Below are positions 15,073 through 22,633 of a DNA stretch of 34,117 nucleotides, piece by piece. The DNA is from Candidatus Borrarchaeota archaeon. GTDB lineage: Archaea > Asgardarchaeota > Sifarchaeia > Borrarchaeales > Borrarchaeaceae. A program made the translations under genes and the position numbers. Within the stretch, counting starts at the first letter, position 1. Each line of letters starts with the position of its first letter. The stretch spans positions 1 to 34,117 of the forward strand of contig JAEOSO010000006.1 in assembly GCA_016840315.1 (NCBI GenBank). Reading direction: 5' to 3'. Under the pieces are notes generated by a model. That model was not told the origin of the DNA. It did no database searches and saw only the letters and a list, made by a program, of their open reading frames with translations.

Positions 15073-16425
15073 CTATGCTTGGACTTGTCGTATCATATAT
15101 CTTTGAATGAACCTGTAGAAGAAGAAGCTTGCAGGTGATGAAAAGAAACGAAACAATTTTTTACCGAGTGGAGACTTCTCAGGATACGCCCAATCCCATA
15201 GAGTTTTGTGGAAAAGTGTATCAATTGCACTCGGGACAGCTATCTTCGCCCAAACACTTAGATCAGCAAATTTTTTAATTGCATCCAAACCAAAATACTT
15301 GTCTTGGTCTTCAAAACTCATCTTTTTCAAAAGGTCGACCCGAACTTCCATTTTGGAGATATATAATTCTAATTGTTCCATCATTTGTATGTCTTCTTCT
15401 GAAAAAATTGCTTGTGTTAACTCTTCTTTCCTAAATTCACTTAACTCATTGTCCTGAAGAAAAATTGGCGTCCGCCAGAGGATGTCCTCAAATTTATTAA
15501 GTTGCAAAAGCTCATTCCACGTAGCGGTGCGGTTAAACTTTTTTGCAATCCAATTTCTAAAGAAATAATAATTTTTCTTAAGTTTATACTTGAATTTTCC
15601 TCTTTCCTTTATTTTCTCCTGTAGTCTCCTGTCAAGATCAAATATCTGATTCATATATATATCCAGATCTATTTCTAAACCCTTTAATTCATCTGACTCC
15701 AAGAAGTAGAATTCGTAATAGCGTTTGGCATCAAAGGGAGAATGTGGTCTCAATATCCCTGTTAATCGTCGAGAGAATCTTGCTAAGCCATCAACGAATA
15801 AACGTACGAAAGTAGACGAACTGACTATTTTTGTATATACCTTTTCGAAGTGGACACGAGTTGTAAGCTCAGAGGGTTTTAACAACCCCATGGCATGATC
15901 TCCTGGTTGGAGAAAAACTTCACATCCTTTTACGGCATCTTCTAATTTTTTATGTTTTCCAAGGTCATCTTTCATAAGAACAGGGAATCCATGAGCTGCT
16001 GTATTCAAGAAATAATAATTTTTTAAGTTACCTGCTGCTGGATAAACCTGAAAGATTACTCTCTCAAGGTCGCCTGGGTGATCTGCATCCACAACACCTT
16101 GTACGGACAGACCTTTTGAGAAGGCAAGGAATGTGTACATTACATACCTTTCTTCGATCTTAAGGCCAGGTAATTTTAGCAGAAATCCTATCATTTCTGA
16201 AAGGCCTTTTTCTTTAGCCCATTCGTGAGTCATTATTAGATATTTCTGTCTCTCTAAGTCCGATTGAATAAACTTGAATAGTTCTAACGTATCTCTTTCA
16301 GCAATGATATTCTCCAGTTTTTGGTAAAGCTCGTCATAAGTTGTTTCATATTTCTCTACTACCGTATCCCTACTTTTCTCTTCATATTTTAGTTCTCTCT
16401 CGGTGATTGCTACTTTCATCTTCAA
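15073..16425 (-). CDS. Unrecognised protein, 450 residues
   Basis: I do not recognise this protein. It is charged, largely helical in appearance, with no signal peptide and no cysteine clusters. The N-terminal ~60 residues (many Glu, Lys and Arg) could form a coiled coil. A central part (VQGVVDADHPGDLERVIF through AAHGFPVLMKDDLGKHKK) looks like a folded domain, and residues about 235-300 contain a second likely coiled coil rich in Lys and Arg. The C-terminal 60 residues are aromatic and basic (LFRFFSSPASFFFYRF), perhaps a membrane-attached amphipathic tail. Start ATG at 16423-16425, with GAGGG upstream and its own TATA box at 16459-16466. It is divergent from cdhC and convergent with the glucoamylase gene. 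Confidence 0.7.
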   Translation of the reverse strand: MKMKVAITERELKYEEKSRDTVVEKYETTYDELYQKLENIIAERDTLELFKFIQSDLERQKYLIMTHEWAKEKGLSEMIGFLLKLPGLKIEERYVMYTFLAFSKGLSVQGVVDADHPGDLERVIFQVYPAAGNLKNYYFLNTAAHGFPVLMKDDLGKHKKLEDAVKGCEVFLQPGDHAMGLLKPSELTTRVHFEKVYTKIVSSSTFVRLFVDGLARFSRRLTGILRPHSPFDAKRYYEFYFLESDELKGLEIDLDIYMNQIFDLDRRLQEKIKERGKFKYKLKKNYYFFRNWIAKKFNRTATWNELLQLNKFEDILWRTPIFLQDNELSEFRKEELTQAIFSEEDIQMMEQLELYISKMEVRVDLLKKMSFEDQDKYFGLDAIKKFADLSVWAKIAVPSAIDTLFHKTLWDWAYPEKSPLGKKLFRFFSSPASFFFYRFIQRYMIRQVQA

Positions 16426-16458
16426 TTTTTTTCCCTCTAAATGGGAGTAATTTGCGTC

Positions 16459-16466
16459 TATATATT
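16459..16466 (-). promoter_or_regulatory. TATA box for the 450-residue gene (minus strand)
   Basis: The minus strand reads AATATATA within TGATAATATATAGACG. Expected start near 16436, giving a leader of about 10 bases. Confidence 0.45.
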
Positions 16467-16670
16467 ATCACAAAAAGTAATAAGAACTTTGCATATATTC
16501 ATCTCTTATTATCATATAAGCCTGTCTTATAACTCAAAGAAGTGTACTCTTCATAGTGTTTACTGATTTTTACCGCTTCTCTCGTTTTTGTATCACATCT
16601 ATAAGATTTACGGACACTGTCATGATCAATTATGATAATTAATAAACAAAAAAATAAAAGCCTACAAAAC

Positions 16671-16678
16671 TTATAAAG
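16671..16678 (+). promoter_or_regulatory. TATA box of the cdhCDE operon
   Basis: TTATAAAG within CAAAACTTATAAAGGC, preceded by an A-rich stretch that could serve as the BRE. The expected start is near 16700, leaving a leader of about 130 bases before cdhC. The rest of the 16426-16827 gap upstream of this box is A/T-rich with no gene seen. Confidence 0.5.
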
Positions 16679-16686
16679 GCATGTAA

Positions 16687-16732
16687 GCTATGCAAACCCG
16701 TCGATGTTATCAACCAAATAACATTGCATAGC
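16687..16732 (+). promoter_or_regulatory. Nested inverted repeat at the cdhC transcription start
   Basis: Outer arms GCTATGCA (16687-16694) and TGCATAGC (16725-16732) are perfect complements. Inner arms ATGTTAT (16704-16710) and ATAACAT (16718-16724) are also perfect, with loop CAACCAA. The two stems stack on the 3' side, leaving a 9-base bulge (AACCCGTCG) on the 5' side. It overlaps the predicted start site, so it may act as an operator in DNA or as a 5' RNA element. Confidence 0.45.
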
Positions 16733-16742
16733 AAACTACCGC

Positions 16743-16785
16743 AGAGAAGATTATTTTCTCAACCTTCTCTCTCCCGTGTAGGGAG
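16743..16785 (+). promoter_or_regulatory. Tandem hairpins in the cdhC leader
   Basis: AGAGAAG (16743-16749) pairs with CTTCTCT (16764-16770). Directly after it CTCCC (16771-16775) pairs with GGGAG (16781-16785) around the loop GTGTA. Both lie in the predicted 5' untranslated leader. Confidence 0.35.
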
Positions 16786-16827
16786 TTAGAAGTTTCTTAT
16801 TAATCACCAAAAGGAAGAGGTGGAAAA

Positions 16828-18252
16828 ATGAGCTTTGAAGATATGCCCGTTGAAGTAGGCGTTATCTATGAAGGAGAACGGGTTAGAAAGGCGCAAATGT
16901 ATGCCGAATTTGGTGGTCCTAAAGTCACTGAAAAATTCGAGCTGTGTCGAGCGAAGACGCTGGACGAAATCGAAGATATGAAAGTAATCATAGAAGGTCC
17001 AGACATCTCGGAATTAGAGGAAGGGAAAAGTTATCCGCTGGGAGTGATTGCAGAAGTATCAGGAGAGCAAATAGAAGAAGAACTTGAAGGTGTCTTTGAG
17101 AGGAGACTTCATGAGTTCAATAATTACATTCAGGGCTGGATGCACCTTAATCAAAGATACGATATTTGGATGCGTCTGAGCAAAGATTCTTTTAACAAAG
17201 GTTTAAACACATTTCAAGTTGTTGGCACAATTCTTATGCGACTTTACAAGGCAGAATTACCTATTATCGAAAAAATTCAGATGCGGTTCATTACTGACCC
17301 AGAAGCAATAAAGCCGTACTATGAAGAGGCATTACAGATCTATGAGGCGAGAGACGCTAGAGCGCGAGCACTCAGCGATGATGACGTAGAAGAATTCTAT
17401 GGATGTGTTCTGTGTCAATCTTTTGCACCCAGTCACTGCTGTGTCATCACGCCACAAAGAATGGCTTTGTGTGGAGCTATTTCATGGTTTGATGCACGTG
17501 CATCTGCAAGAATTGATCCCAAAGGTCCAAATTTCAAAATCGACAAAGGCGAAGTCATTGATGCCTTTAAGGGCGAATATGAGGGAGCAAATGAAGCCCT
17601 CAAAGAGAAATCTCTTGGTGAAGTAACCCGCGTGTTCTTACATACGATGTTCGAGCTCCCACACACAAGTTGCGGATGTTTTGAGGCAATTGCGTTCTAC
17701 ATTCCAGAAGTGGATGGAATTGCTCTTGCACACAGAGATTTCCGTGGTCCTACTGTTAACGGCTTAGCTTTTTCGACCATGGCGACATCCGTCGGTGGTG
17801 GACTGCAAACCGAAGGTTTTCTTGGAATATCAATTGAATACATGAGATCACCAAAGTTCCTTCAAGCAGATGGAGGCTGGGAACGTATTGTTTGGATGCC
17901 TGCAGACGTAAAAGAGCGCGTAAAGGACGGAATACCAGAGGAACTCTTTGACAAAATTGCAACAGACGCTGACACAATGTCAGTAGATGACTTAAAAGGC
18001 TTTTTGAAAGAGAAACAACATCCCATAAGTGAAAGATGGGCTGAAGAAGAGGCTGAAGAAGCAATCGAAGCCGCAGCAGAAGAAGGATCACCAATGATGC
18101 CATATCCAACGTCGCAACCTATTCAAATGTCTAGCATGAACATACCCCTCACGGGAGCAGGACAAGACATGATAACTTTGACATTGAAGGGTGTCAAGAT
18201 CTTTGCAGAGAAAGCAATCATAAAAAGAACAAAAGGAAAGAAGGGAAAGTAA
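16828..18252 (+). CDS. cdhC: Acetyl-CoA synthase catalytic subunit (ACDS beta)
   Basis: CdhC carries the Ni-Ni-[4Fe-4S] A-cluster that joins a methyl group, CO and CoA into acetyl-CoA. All six A-cluster cysteines are present: Cys193, 196, 205, 215, 282 and 284. Their spacing (3, 9, 10, 67, 2) equals that of the bacterial enzyme as I recall it. The motif regions are GCVLCQSFAPSHCCV, MALCGAISW and HTSCGCFEA. The 474-residue length is the archaeal form without the N-terminal CODH-binding domain of bacterial AcsB. Residues about 395-430 are an acidic linker before a short C-terminal basic segment. The ATG follows GGAAGAGGTGG. cdhD starts one base after its stop. No CO dehydrogenase genes (cdhA, cdhB) lie upstream in the window. 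Confidence 0.95.
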   Translation: MSFEDMPVEVGVIYEGERVRKAQMYAEFGGPKVTEKFELCRAKTLDEIEDMKVIIEGPDISELEEGKSYPLGVIAEVSGEQIEEELEGVFERRLHEFNNYIQGWMHLNQRYDIWMRLSKDSFNKGLNTFQVVGTILMRLYKAELPIIEKIQMRFITDPEAIKPYYEEALQIYEARDARARALSDDDVEEFYGCVLCQSFAPSHCCVITPQRMALCGAISWFDARASARIDPKGPNFKIDKGEVIDAFKGEYEGANEALKEKSLGEVTRVFLHTMFELPHTSCGCFEAIAFYIPEVDGIALAHRDFRGPTVNGLAFSTMATSVGGGLQTEGFLGISIEYMRSPKFLQADGGWERIVWMPADVKERVKDGIPEELFDKIATDADTMSVDDLKGFLKEKQHPISERWAEEEAEEAIEAAAEEGSPMMPYPTSQPIQMSSMNIPLTGAGQDMITLTLKGVKIFAEKAIIKRTKGKKGK

Positions 18253-18253
18253 G

Positions 18254-19471
18254 ATGGCAGAAACACCAGAACCATTTAAAAGACTACTCGCACTTCTCAG
18301 TGAAGTTGAAGAGATCGAATTAGAAAATTTTAAGCTTGAGGCAGAAGAATTAACTCTATCACTTACTCGCGCAATGATGCCAGCGATAATGCCTGCTATG
18401 CCGGCACCAGAAATGGCAAAACCTGGATTACCGACATTGCCAGCATTTCAGGAAGTGGAATTCAAATCTCCAGCCATAGAATACCCTGGAGAAATCGTTG
18501 AGGTACAACTTGGCGCAACAAAGTCTGAGGGTGGAACACGGGAATACGTAGTGAAACTTGGCGGTCAAAAAATCATGCCATTCTATCGCTTTCTTGGCCC
18601 AACGCCGAATCCTCCAGTAGTTTCGCTTGACGTCTTCGACATGCCTCTTAAACTTGCAAAAGCTGTTCGCTCCAACATAGAGGATGTCATGGAAGATCCA
18701 GCAGAATGGGCGAAAAGATGCATTAATAAATTCGGAGCAGATATGGTTACGATTCATTTGATCTCAACCGATCCCTATATCAAAGACACACCCGTCAAAG
18801 AGGCTGCAAAAGTTGTTGAAGATGTTCTACAAGCAGTGAAATGCCCGATAATTATTGGAGGTTCTGGAAACAAAGATAAGGATCCAGAAGTATTAACTAA
18901 GGCGGCAGAAGTTGCTGAAGGCGAGCAGGTATTGATTAATAGCGCAGATTTGCATACCTACAAGCCAGTTGTTGAAGCCGCGAAGAAGTATGGCCATATC
19001 GTACTCAGTTGGACACAACTGGACATAAACAATCAAAAAAAGCTTAATACTTTGATCATGGATGAAGGCTTCCCTAGAGAAAGAATGATTATTGATCCGA
19101 CCACGGCTTCACTAGGATACGGTTTAGAGTATACCTATTCAATTATGGAAAGAATACGCCTTGCAGCACTCAAGGGAGATGAAATACTTCAGATGCCTAT
19201 GAGTTCTGGTACTACCAACGCTTGGGGAGCTCGAGAAGCGTTTCTTAGTAATAAGAAATGTAATGAATTAGGTCTCCCATGGGGCGATGTGGCCTTAAGA
19301 GGTCCTATGTGGGAGACTCTGTCTGCTATGTCCGTGATGTTAGCTGGGGCAGATCTTCTGATGATGATGCATCCAGGCGCAGTTGCTGGCTTTAAAGCAC
19401 TTGTGAAGGCATTTACAGACGATACATCCAGAGATATGCCACCAATTGGAAACTGGGTGACAATGAAGTGA
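18254..19471 (+). CDS. cdhD: Corrinoid iron-sulfur protein small subunit (ACDS delta)
   Basis: CdhD forms a TIM-barrel heterodimer with CdhE. Together they carry the methyl group on a cobamide between tetrahydromethanopterin and CdhC. The 405-residue length matches the family. Recognisable segments are the Met/Pro-rich N-terminal linker (residues about 37-62), FYRFLGPTPNPPVVSLDVFD, CPIIIGGSGNKDKDPEVL near 197-215, ERMIIDPTTASLGYGLEYTY near 277-296 and DLLMMMHPGAVAGFKALV near the end. The gene begins right after the cdhC stop and ends with TGA at 19469-19471. The IscB element starts directly after that stop, which separates cdhD from its partner cdhE. Confidence 0.94.
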   Translation: MAETPEPFKRLLALLSEVEEIELENFKLEAEELTLSLTRAMMPAIMPAMPAPEMAKPGLPTLPAFQEVEFKSPAIEYPGEIVEVQLGATKSEGGTREYVVKLGGQKIMPFYRFLGPTPNPPVVSLDVFDMPLKLAKAVRSNIEDVMEDPAEWAKRCINKFGADMVTIHLISTDPYIKDTPVKEAAKVVEDVLQAVKCPIIIGGSGNKDKDPEVLTKAAEVAEGEQVLINSADLHTYKPVVEAAKKYGHIVLSWTQLDINNQKKLNTLIMDEGFPRERMIIDPTTASLGYGLEYTYSIMERIRLAALKGDEILQMPMSSGTTNAWGAREAFLSNKKCNELGLPWGDVALRGPMWETLSAMSVMLAGADLLMMMHPGAVAGFKALVKAFTDDTSRDMPPIGNWVTMK

Positions 19472-19482
19472 GGGGTCAATTA

Positions 19483-19744
19483 CCCCACCCTAAAGGGACG
19501 GGGCTTGTTTCGTGAGGAGCAAGAGTAATTAGTTGATTAGCCTAAGAGAGGTCAGGTATATGACGATATCTACGTTATCAGCAGAGTTAAAGAACACACC
19601 AAGGGATGCTTCTCTAGTCCCTTGCTCTGTAAATGGTGGTTTAAACAGAGAGGAAACTCTCAGTGATCATCATAGAGTACTGACTGATAACTTTGGCGAA
19701 GAGAACCTACCTACTTTAAAGCGATTTAAAGGAGGCGATAGGAC
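19483..19744 (+). ncRNA. Omega-RNA (HEARO-type) guide scaffold of IscB
   Basis: IscB nucleases use an RNA encoded directly upstream of the gene. This gene-free stretch of about 260 bases starts with a palindrome (CCCC-A-CCCT, then AGGG-AC-GGGG and GCTTG) like the 5' end of HEARO RNAs. It continues through an AATGGTGGTTTAAACAGAG segment and ends with AAGGAGGCGATAGG just before the TTG of iscB, which resembles the end of known omega-RNAs and also serves as ribosome site. The guide would be encoded just upstream of the left palindrome, at the 3' end of cdhD. The assignment is by position and motif memory; no folding was run. Confidence 0.7.
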
Positions 19745-20950
19745 TTGAGAGTACCTATCTATGTGTTAAACATGAGAGAGCAACCTCTCATGCCTACCAC
19801 GCAACGCACAGGAAAGAAGTTATTACACGAAGGAAAGGCAAAAGTTGTTCAGAGATGTCCTTTTACCATTCAGTTGAACTATGCCACTGGAGAAACTAAG
19901 CAACCGATTAAACTCGGAGTGGATATAGGATATACGAACATTGGATTTAGTGCCAAGACTGATAAGTTAGAGGTCATCAGCGGGACGCTGGCCTTACGCA
20001 AGGACGTCTCTAAAAAGATAGAAGAAAGATGGATGTATCGTAGAACTCGTAGAGGCAGATTAGGGTATCGACCTCCTAGATTTAATAACCGAACTTGCCC
20101 TGAAGGATGGTTAGCCCCTAGTACTCAGCACAGGTTAGATTCTCATATTCGATTAGTCAACAATAAACTTAAAACGCTACTACCGATAACCTACAAAAAG
20201 GTAGAAGTAGCCAATTTCGACGCTCAAAAAATACAGAACCCAGAAATTAAAGGAGTAGAATATCAGCGAGGCACACTTCAGGGCTACGAAGTGAGAGAGT
20301 ATCTGTTAGACAAGTGGGGACGTAAATGTGCCTATTGTGGTAAAACAAACGTCCCTTTAGAAGTAGAGCATATTATACCTAAAAGTAGAGGTGGAACGAA
20401 CAGAGTGTCTAATTTGACATTAGCATGTAAAAAATGTAATTTAAAGAAAGGAGAAAAGACAGCAGAAGAGTTTGGTTATCCTACCATCCAGCAACAGGCA
20501 AAGAAATCACTTAGAGCACCTACCTGTATAAATAGCATTCGTTGGAGGATAGTGGAGCAATTAGCAGCAGAGCATACTTACGGATACGTCACCAAATACG
20601 AGCGTAACAAATTAGGGTTGGAAAAGTCGCATATCAACGATGCGTTTGTCATTGCTGGAGGAACGAATCAAGAACGATGCCGAGCGTATGAAGTTATTCA
20701 AGTGAGGCGTAATAATCGTTCTTTGCAGAAGAATAGAAAAGGGTTTAAGCCGTCTGTTAGGAGACAGCGATACGAATTACAACCTTATGACCTTGTAAAA
20801 TATAACAATAGAACGTATAGAGTAAAGGGAGTTCATTGTCTTGGAAAACGGGTTATTTTAAAAAATGTTAATGGAAAAGACAAAAGTGTAGCTATCAAAA
20901 AAGTGGAGTTGATTAAATATGGAAAAGGGTTATTATTCAACTTATGTTAG
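19745..20950 (+). CDS. iscB: IscB RNA-guided nuclease (HNH + RuvC)
   Basis: A 401-residue protein of the Cas9-ancestor family. In order: the PLMP motif (residues 14-17); RuvC-I with LGVDIGYTNIGFSA (Asp60); the Arg-rich bridge helix RRTRRGRLGYRPPRF; RuvC-II around KKVEVANFDAQ; an HNH domain CAYCGKTN...EVEHIIPKSRGG...CKKCNLKKG (His209, with four zinc-type cysteines); RuvC-III HINDAFVIAG; and a basic C-terminal domain. All catalytic motifs are intact, so it is probably active. The TTG start is set by AAGGAGG 9 bases before it and by the normal IscB N-terminus (MRVP). No transposase gene is present. The surrounding cdh operon is on the same strand, so iscB can be read from the cdhC promoter. Confidence 0.94.
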   Translation: MRVPIYVLNMREQPLMPTTQRTGKKLLHEGKAKVVQRCPFTIQLNYATGETKQPIKLGVDIGYTNIGFSAKTDKLEVISGTLALRKDVSKKIEERWMYRRTRRGRLGYRPPRFNNRTCPEGWLAPSTQHRLDSHIRLVNNKLKTLLPITYKKVEVANFDAQKIQNPEIKGVEYQRGTLQGYEVREYLLDKWGRKCAYCGKTNVPLEVEHIIPKSRGGTNRVSNLTLACKKCNLKKGEKTAEEFGYPTIQQQAKKSLRAPTCINSIRWRIVEQLAAEHTYGYVTKYERNKLGLEKSHINDAFVIAGGTNQERCRAYEVIQVRRNNRSLQKNRKGFKPSVRRQRYELQPYDLVKYNNRTYRVKGVHCLGKRVILKNVNGKDKSVAIKKVELIKYGKGLLFNLC

Positions 20951-20956
20951 CTTCTA

Positions 20957-21001
20957 CGCCTCTTTCCTCTCCACCTTAAAAGGAAGGAGTCTCCAGAGGC
21001 G
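20957..21001 (+). repeat. Right-end hairpin of the IscB element, covering the cdhE ribosome site
   Basis: CGCCTCT (20957-20963) pairs with AGAGGCG (20995-21001). Inside it CTCC/GGAG and CCTT/AAGG form a second stem (20969-20989). The same structure is present at the second copy (33782-33830), including one compensatory C-G to T-A change. The 3' arm (GAGGCG) is also the best ribosome site for cdhE. Confidence 0.6.
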
Positions 21002-21007
21002 ATTTCA

Positions 21008-22420
21008 ATGAGCAAAAGATTGAAACCTTTAGATATTTTCAAATATCTACCGAAAACAAACTGCAAGATTTGTGGCGAAGAAACATGCATGGCGTTCGCC
21101 ATGAAACTAATTGAACGAGAAACCGAACTAGCTTTGTGCACTCCTCTTTTCGATGAATCGAAATACCAAGAAAACAAAGATACTTTAATTGTGATGTTGC
21201 GACCACCAGTTCAACCAGTTAAAATTGGTACTGGTGAAAAATCGGTTATTGTTGGTGGTGAGGAAGTAGTATATAGACACGAGTTAACCTTTTACAACGA
21301 AACAAGGATTTTTATTGATGTACACGATGAAATGGACTCAAAGGAACTGACTGAACGTGTAAATTTTGTAGACGAATATACTGTATTCAGAATTGGTGTG
21401 CACCTTAAACTCAATGGAATTGCAGTGCGATCTGTTTCAAATGATCCTGCTAAATTTGCAAAAACTGTTGAAGAAATCCTCAAACTAGCAGATTTGCCTC
21501 TTGTCCTGTGTACGTTTGATCCTAAAATAATGAAAGCGGGTCTAGATGCCGCAAAGGGTAAGCGGCCTCTCATCTATGCAGCAACAGTTACAAATTGGGA
21601 AGATATTGCGAAACTAGCGATGGAGTATAATTGTCCTGTTGCAGTCTTTTCGACCGATCTAACAACATTGAATTCCATAGCAATTACACTTCAAAAAGCA
21701 GGAATTGACGAACTCGTACTCGATCCTGGCACTTACTTCGGTGAAAATATTGGGGCTACATTAAATAATTACACCCTGCTCAGAGTAGCTGCAATTGAAG
21801 CAGGTGCAGAAAGCGTTGGATTTCCATTAATGGGAGTCCCAGCTACAGTTTACTTAGAAGGTGATAAAGGTACTGAATCTGCATGGAATGAAACAATTGT
21901 TGGATCAATGTTGATTGATCGATTCGCAAGCATGTTGATTGTTCACAATGTGGAGCTTTGGTCACTGTTAGCGTTATTAACCTTGCGACAGACGATTTAC
22001 ACTGATCCGCGAATTCATCCCGCCGTGGACGCTGGTCTAATCAAAATTGGAAATCCAGGCGTGGACTCACCAGTGTTCCTTACAACAAACTTTGCCTTGA
22101 CATTCTACACTGTAAAAACAGATCTTGAGCAGGCAGCTATAGATAGTTGGTTATTAACCGTGGATACTGAAGGTATTGGTGTAGAAAGTGCAGTAGCTGG
22201 CGGACAACTCAATGCAGGCGCAGTAGCAGATTTGATTAAGGAGACGGGTCTTGAAGAGAAAGTGAAGCATAGAAAACTTATCATTCCCGGTATGGCCGCT
22301 CGTATCAGTGGAGAGACAGAAGATAGTACCGGGGGTTGGCAGATTTTGGTAGGACCGCGCGATTCATCTGCGATTCCCAAGTTTTTAAAACAGAACTGGG
22401 AAGCTGAGGCTACCGCCTAA
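21008..22420 (+). CDS. cdhE: Corrinoid iron-sulfur protein large subunit (ACDS gamma)
   Basis: CdhE binds the cobamide and a low-potential [4Fe-4S] cluster that keeps it reduced. The N-terminal cluster motif is Cys19, 22, 27 and 44 (C-x2-C-x4-C-x16-C, in TNCKICGEETCMAFA). The TIM-barrel part (e.g. LVLCTFDPKIMKAGLDAA, ELVLDPGTYFGENIGA) and the C-terminal cobamide-binding Rossmann part (WLLTVDTEGIGVESAVAGGQ, ending in RISGETEDSTGGWQILVGPRD) are complete. The 470-residue length matches the family. The start ATG overlaps the 3' boundary of the IscB element, so translation depends on sequence inside or next to that element. A pyrimidine-rich terminator follows. Confidence 0.94.
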   Translation: MSKRLKPLDIFKYLPKTNCKICGEETCMAFAMKLIERETELALCTPLFDESKYQENKDTLIVMLRPPVQPVKIGTGEKSVIVGGEEVVYRHELTFYNETRIFIDVHDEMDSKELTERVNFVDEYTVFRIGVHLKLNGIAVRSVSNDPAKFAKTVEEILKLADLPLVLCTFDPKIMKAGLDAAKGKRPLIYAATVTNWEDIAKLAMEYNCPVAVFSTDLTTLNSIAITLQKAGIDELVLDPGTYFGENIGATLNNYTLLRVAAIEAGAESVGFPLMGVPATVYLEGDKGTESAWNETIVGSMLIDRFASMLIVHNVELWSLLALLTLRQTIYTDPRIHPAVDAGLIKIGNPGVDSPVFLTTNFALTFYTVKTDLEQAAIDSWLLTVDTEGIGVESAVAGGQLNAGAVADLIKETGLEEKVKHRKLIIPGMAARISGETEDSTGGWQILVGPRDSSAIPKFLKQNWEAEATA

Positions 22421-22422
22421 AT

Positions 22423-22456
22423 TTCTTTTTTACTTTTTCCTTTCTCTTTTCTCTCT
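22423..22456 (+). terminator. Pyrimidine/T-rich terminator after cdhE
   Basis: Starting two bases after the stop codon there are T-runs separated by C (TTCTTTTTTACTTTTTCC and onward), a typical archaeal oligo-T stop. Confidence 0.5.
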
Positions 22457-22536
22457 ATATTTCTCAACATGATTTCCTGATAGAAAAGGTTTTTTAATAC
22501 TATTTTCAAGTAGGCTAGAGAACTCTTCGATCCTTA

Positions 22537-22544
22537 TTTATAAA
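22537..22544 (+). promoter_or_regulatory. TATA box upstream of the glycosyltransferase genes
   Basis: TTTATAAA within CCTTATTTATAAAAAAGG. Expected start near 22567, about 65 bases before the first gene. Confidence 0.4.
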
Positions 22545-22633
22545 AAAGGGCACATCTTCGTTACTCATCGTCCAAATATCTTTTTAATCAATATCAAGAA
22601 CTACTTTAAAGCCAGAAAAACTCAAGAAGTTCG

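Larger units (their letters stand above)
19472..21007 (+). mobile_element. IscB / omega-RNA element inserted between cdhD and cdhE
   Basis: An IS200/IS605-like element without a Y1 transposase: left-end palindrome (about 19483-19503), structured RNA region, iscB, and right-end palindrome (20957-21001). It occupies the whole interval from the cdhD stop to the cdhE start codon. Its right boundary is judged from the second copy at 33775-34117, which shares the sequence up to TTTCAATGA. The exact left boundary is unknown; TTAC (19479-19484 region), the target used by IS608, lies next to the left palindrome. Confidence 0.72.

Noticed and set aside
19533-19748. A 71-codon open frame upstream of iscB
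   Set aside because: It overlaps the omega-RNA region and the iscB ribosome site, has a poor start and an unfamiliar product. It is better explained by structured RNA.
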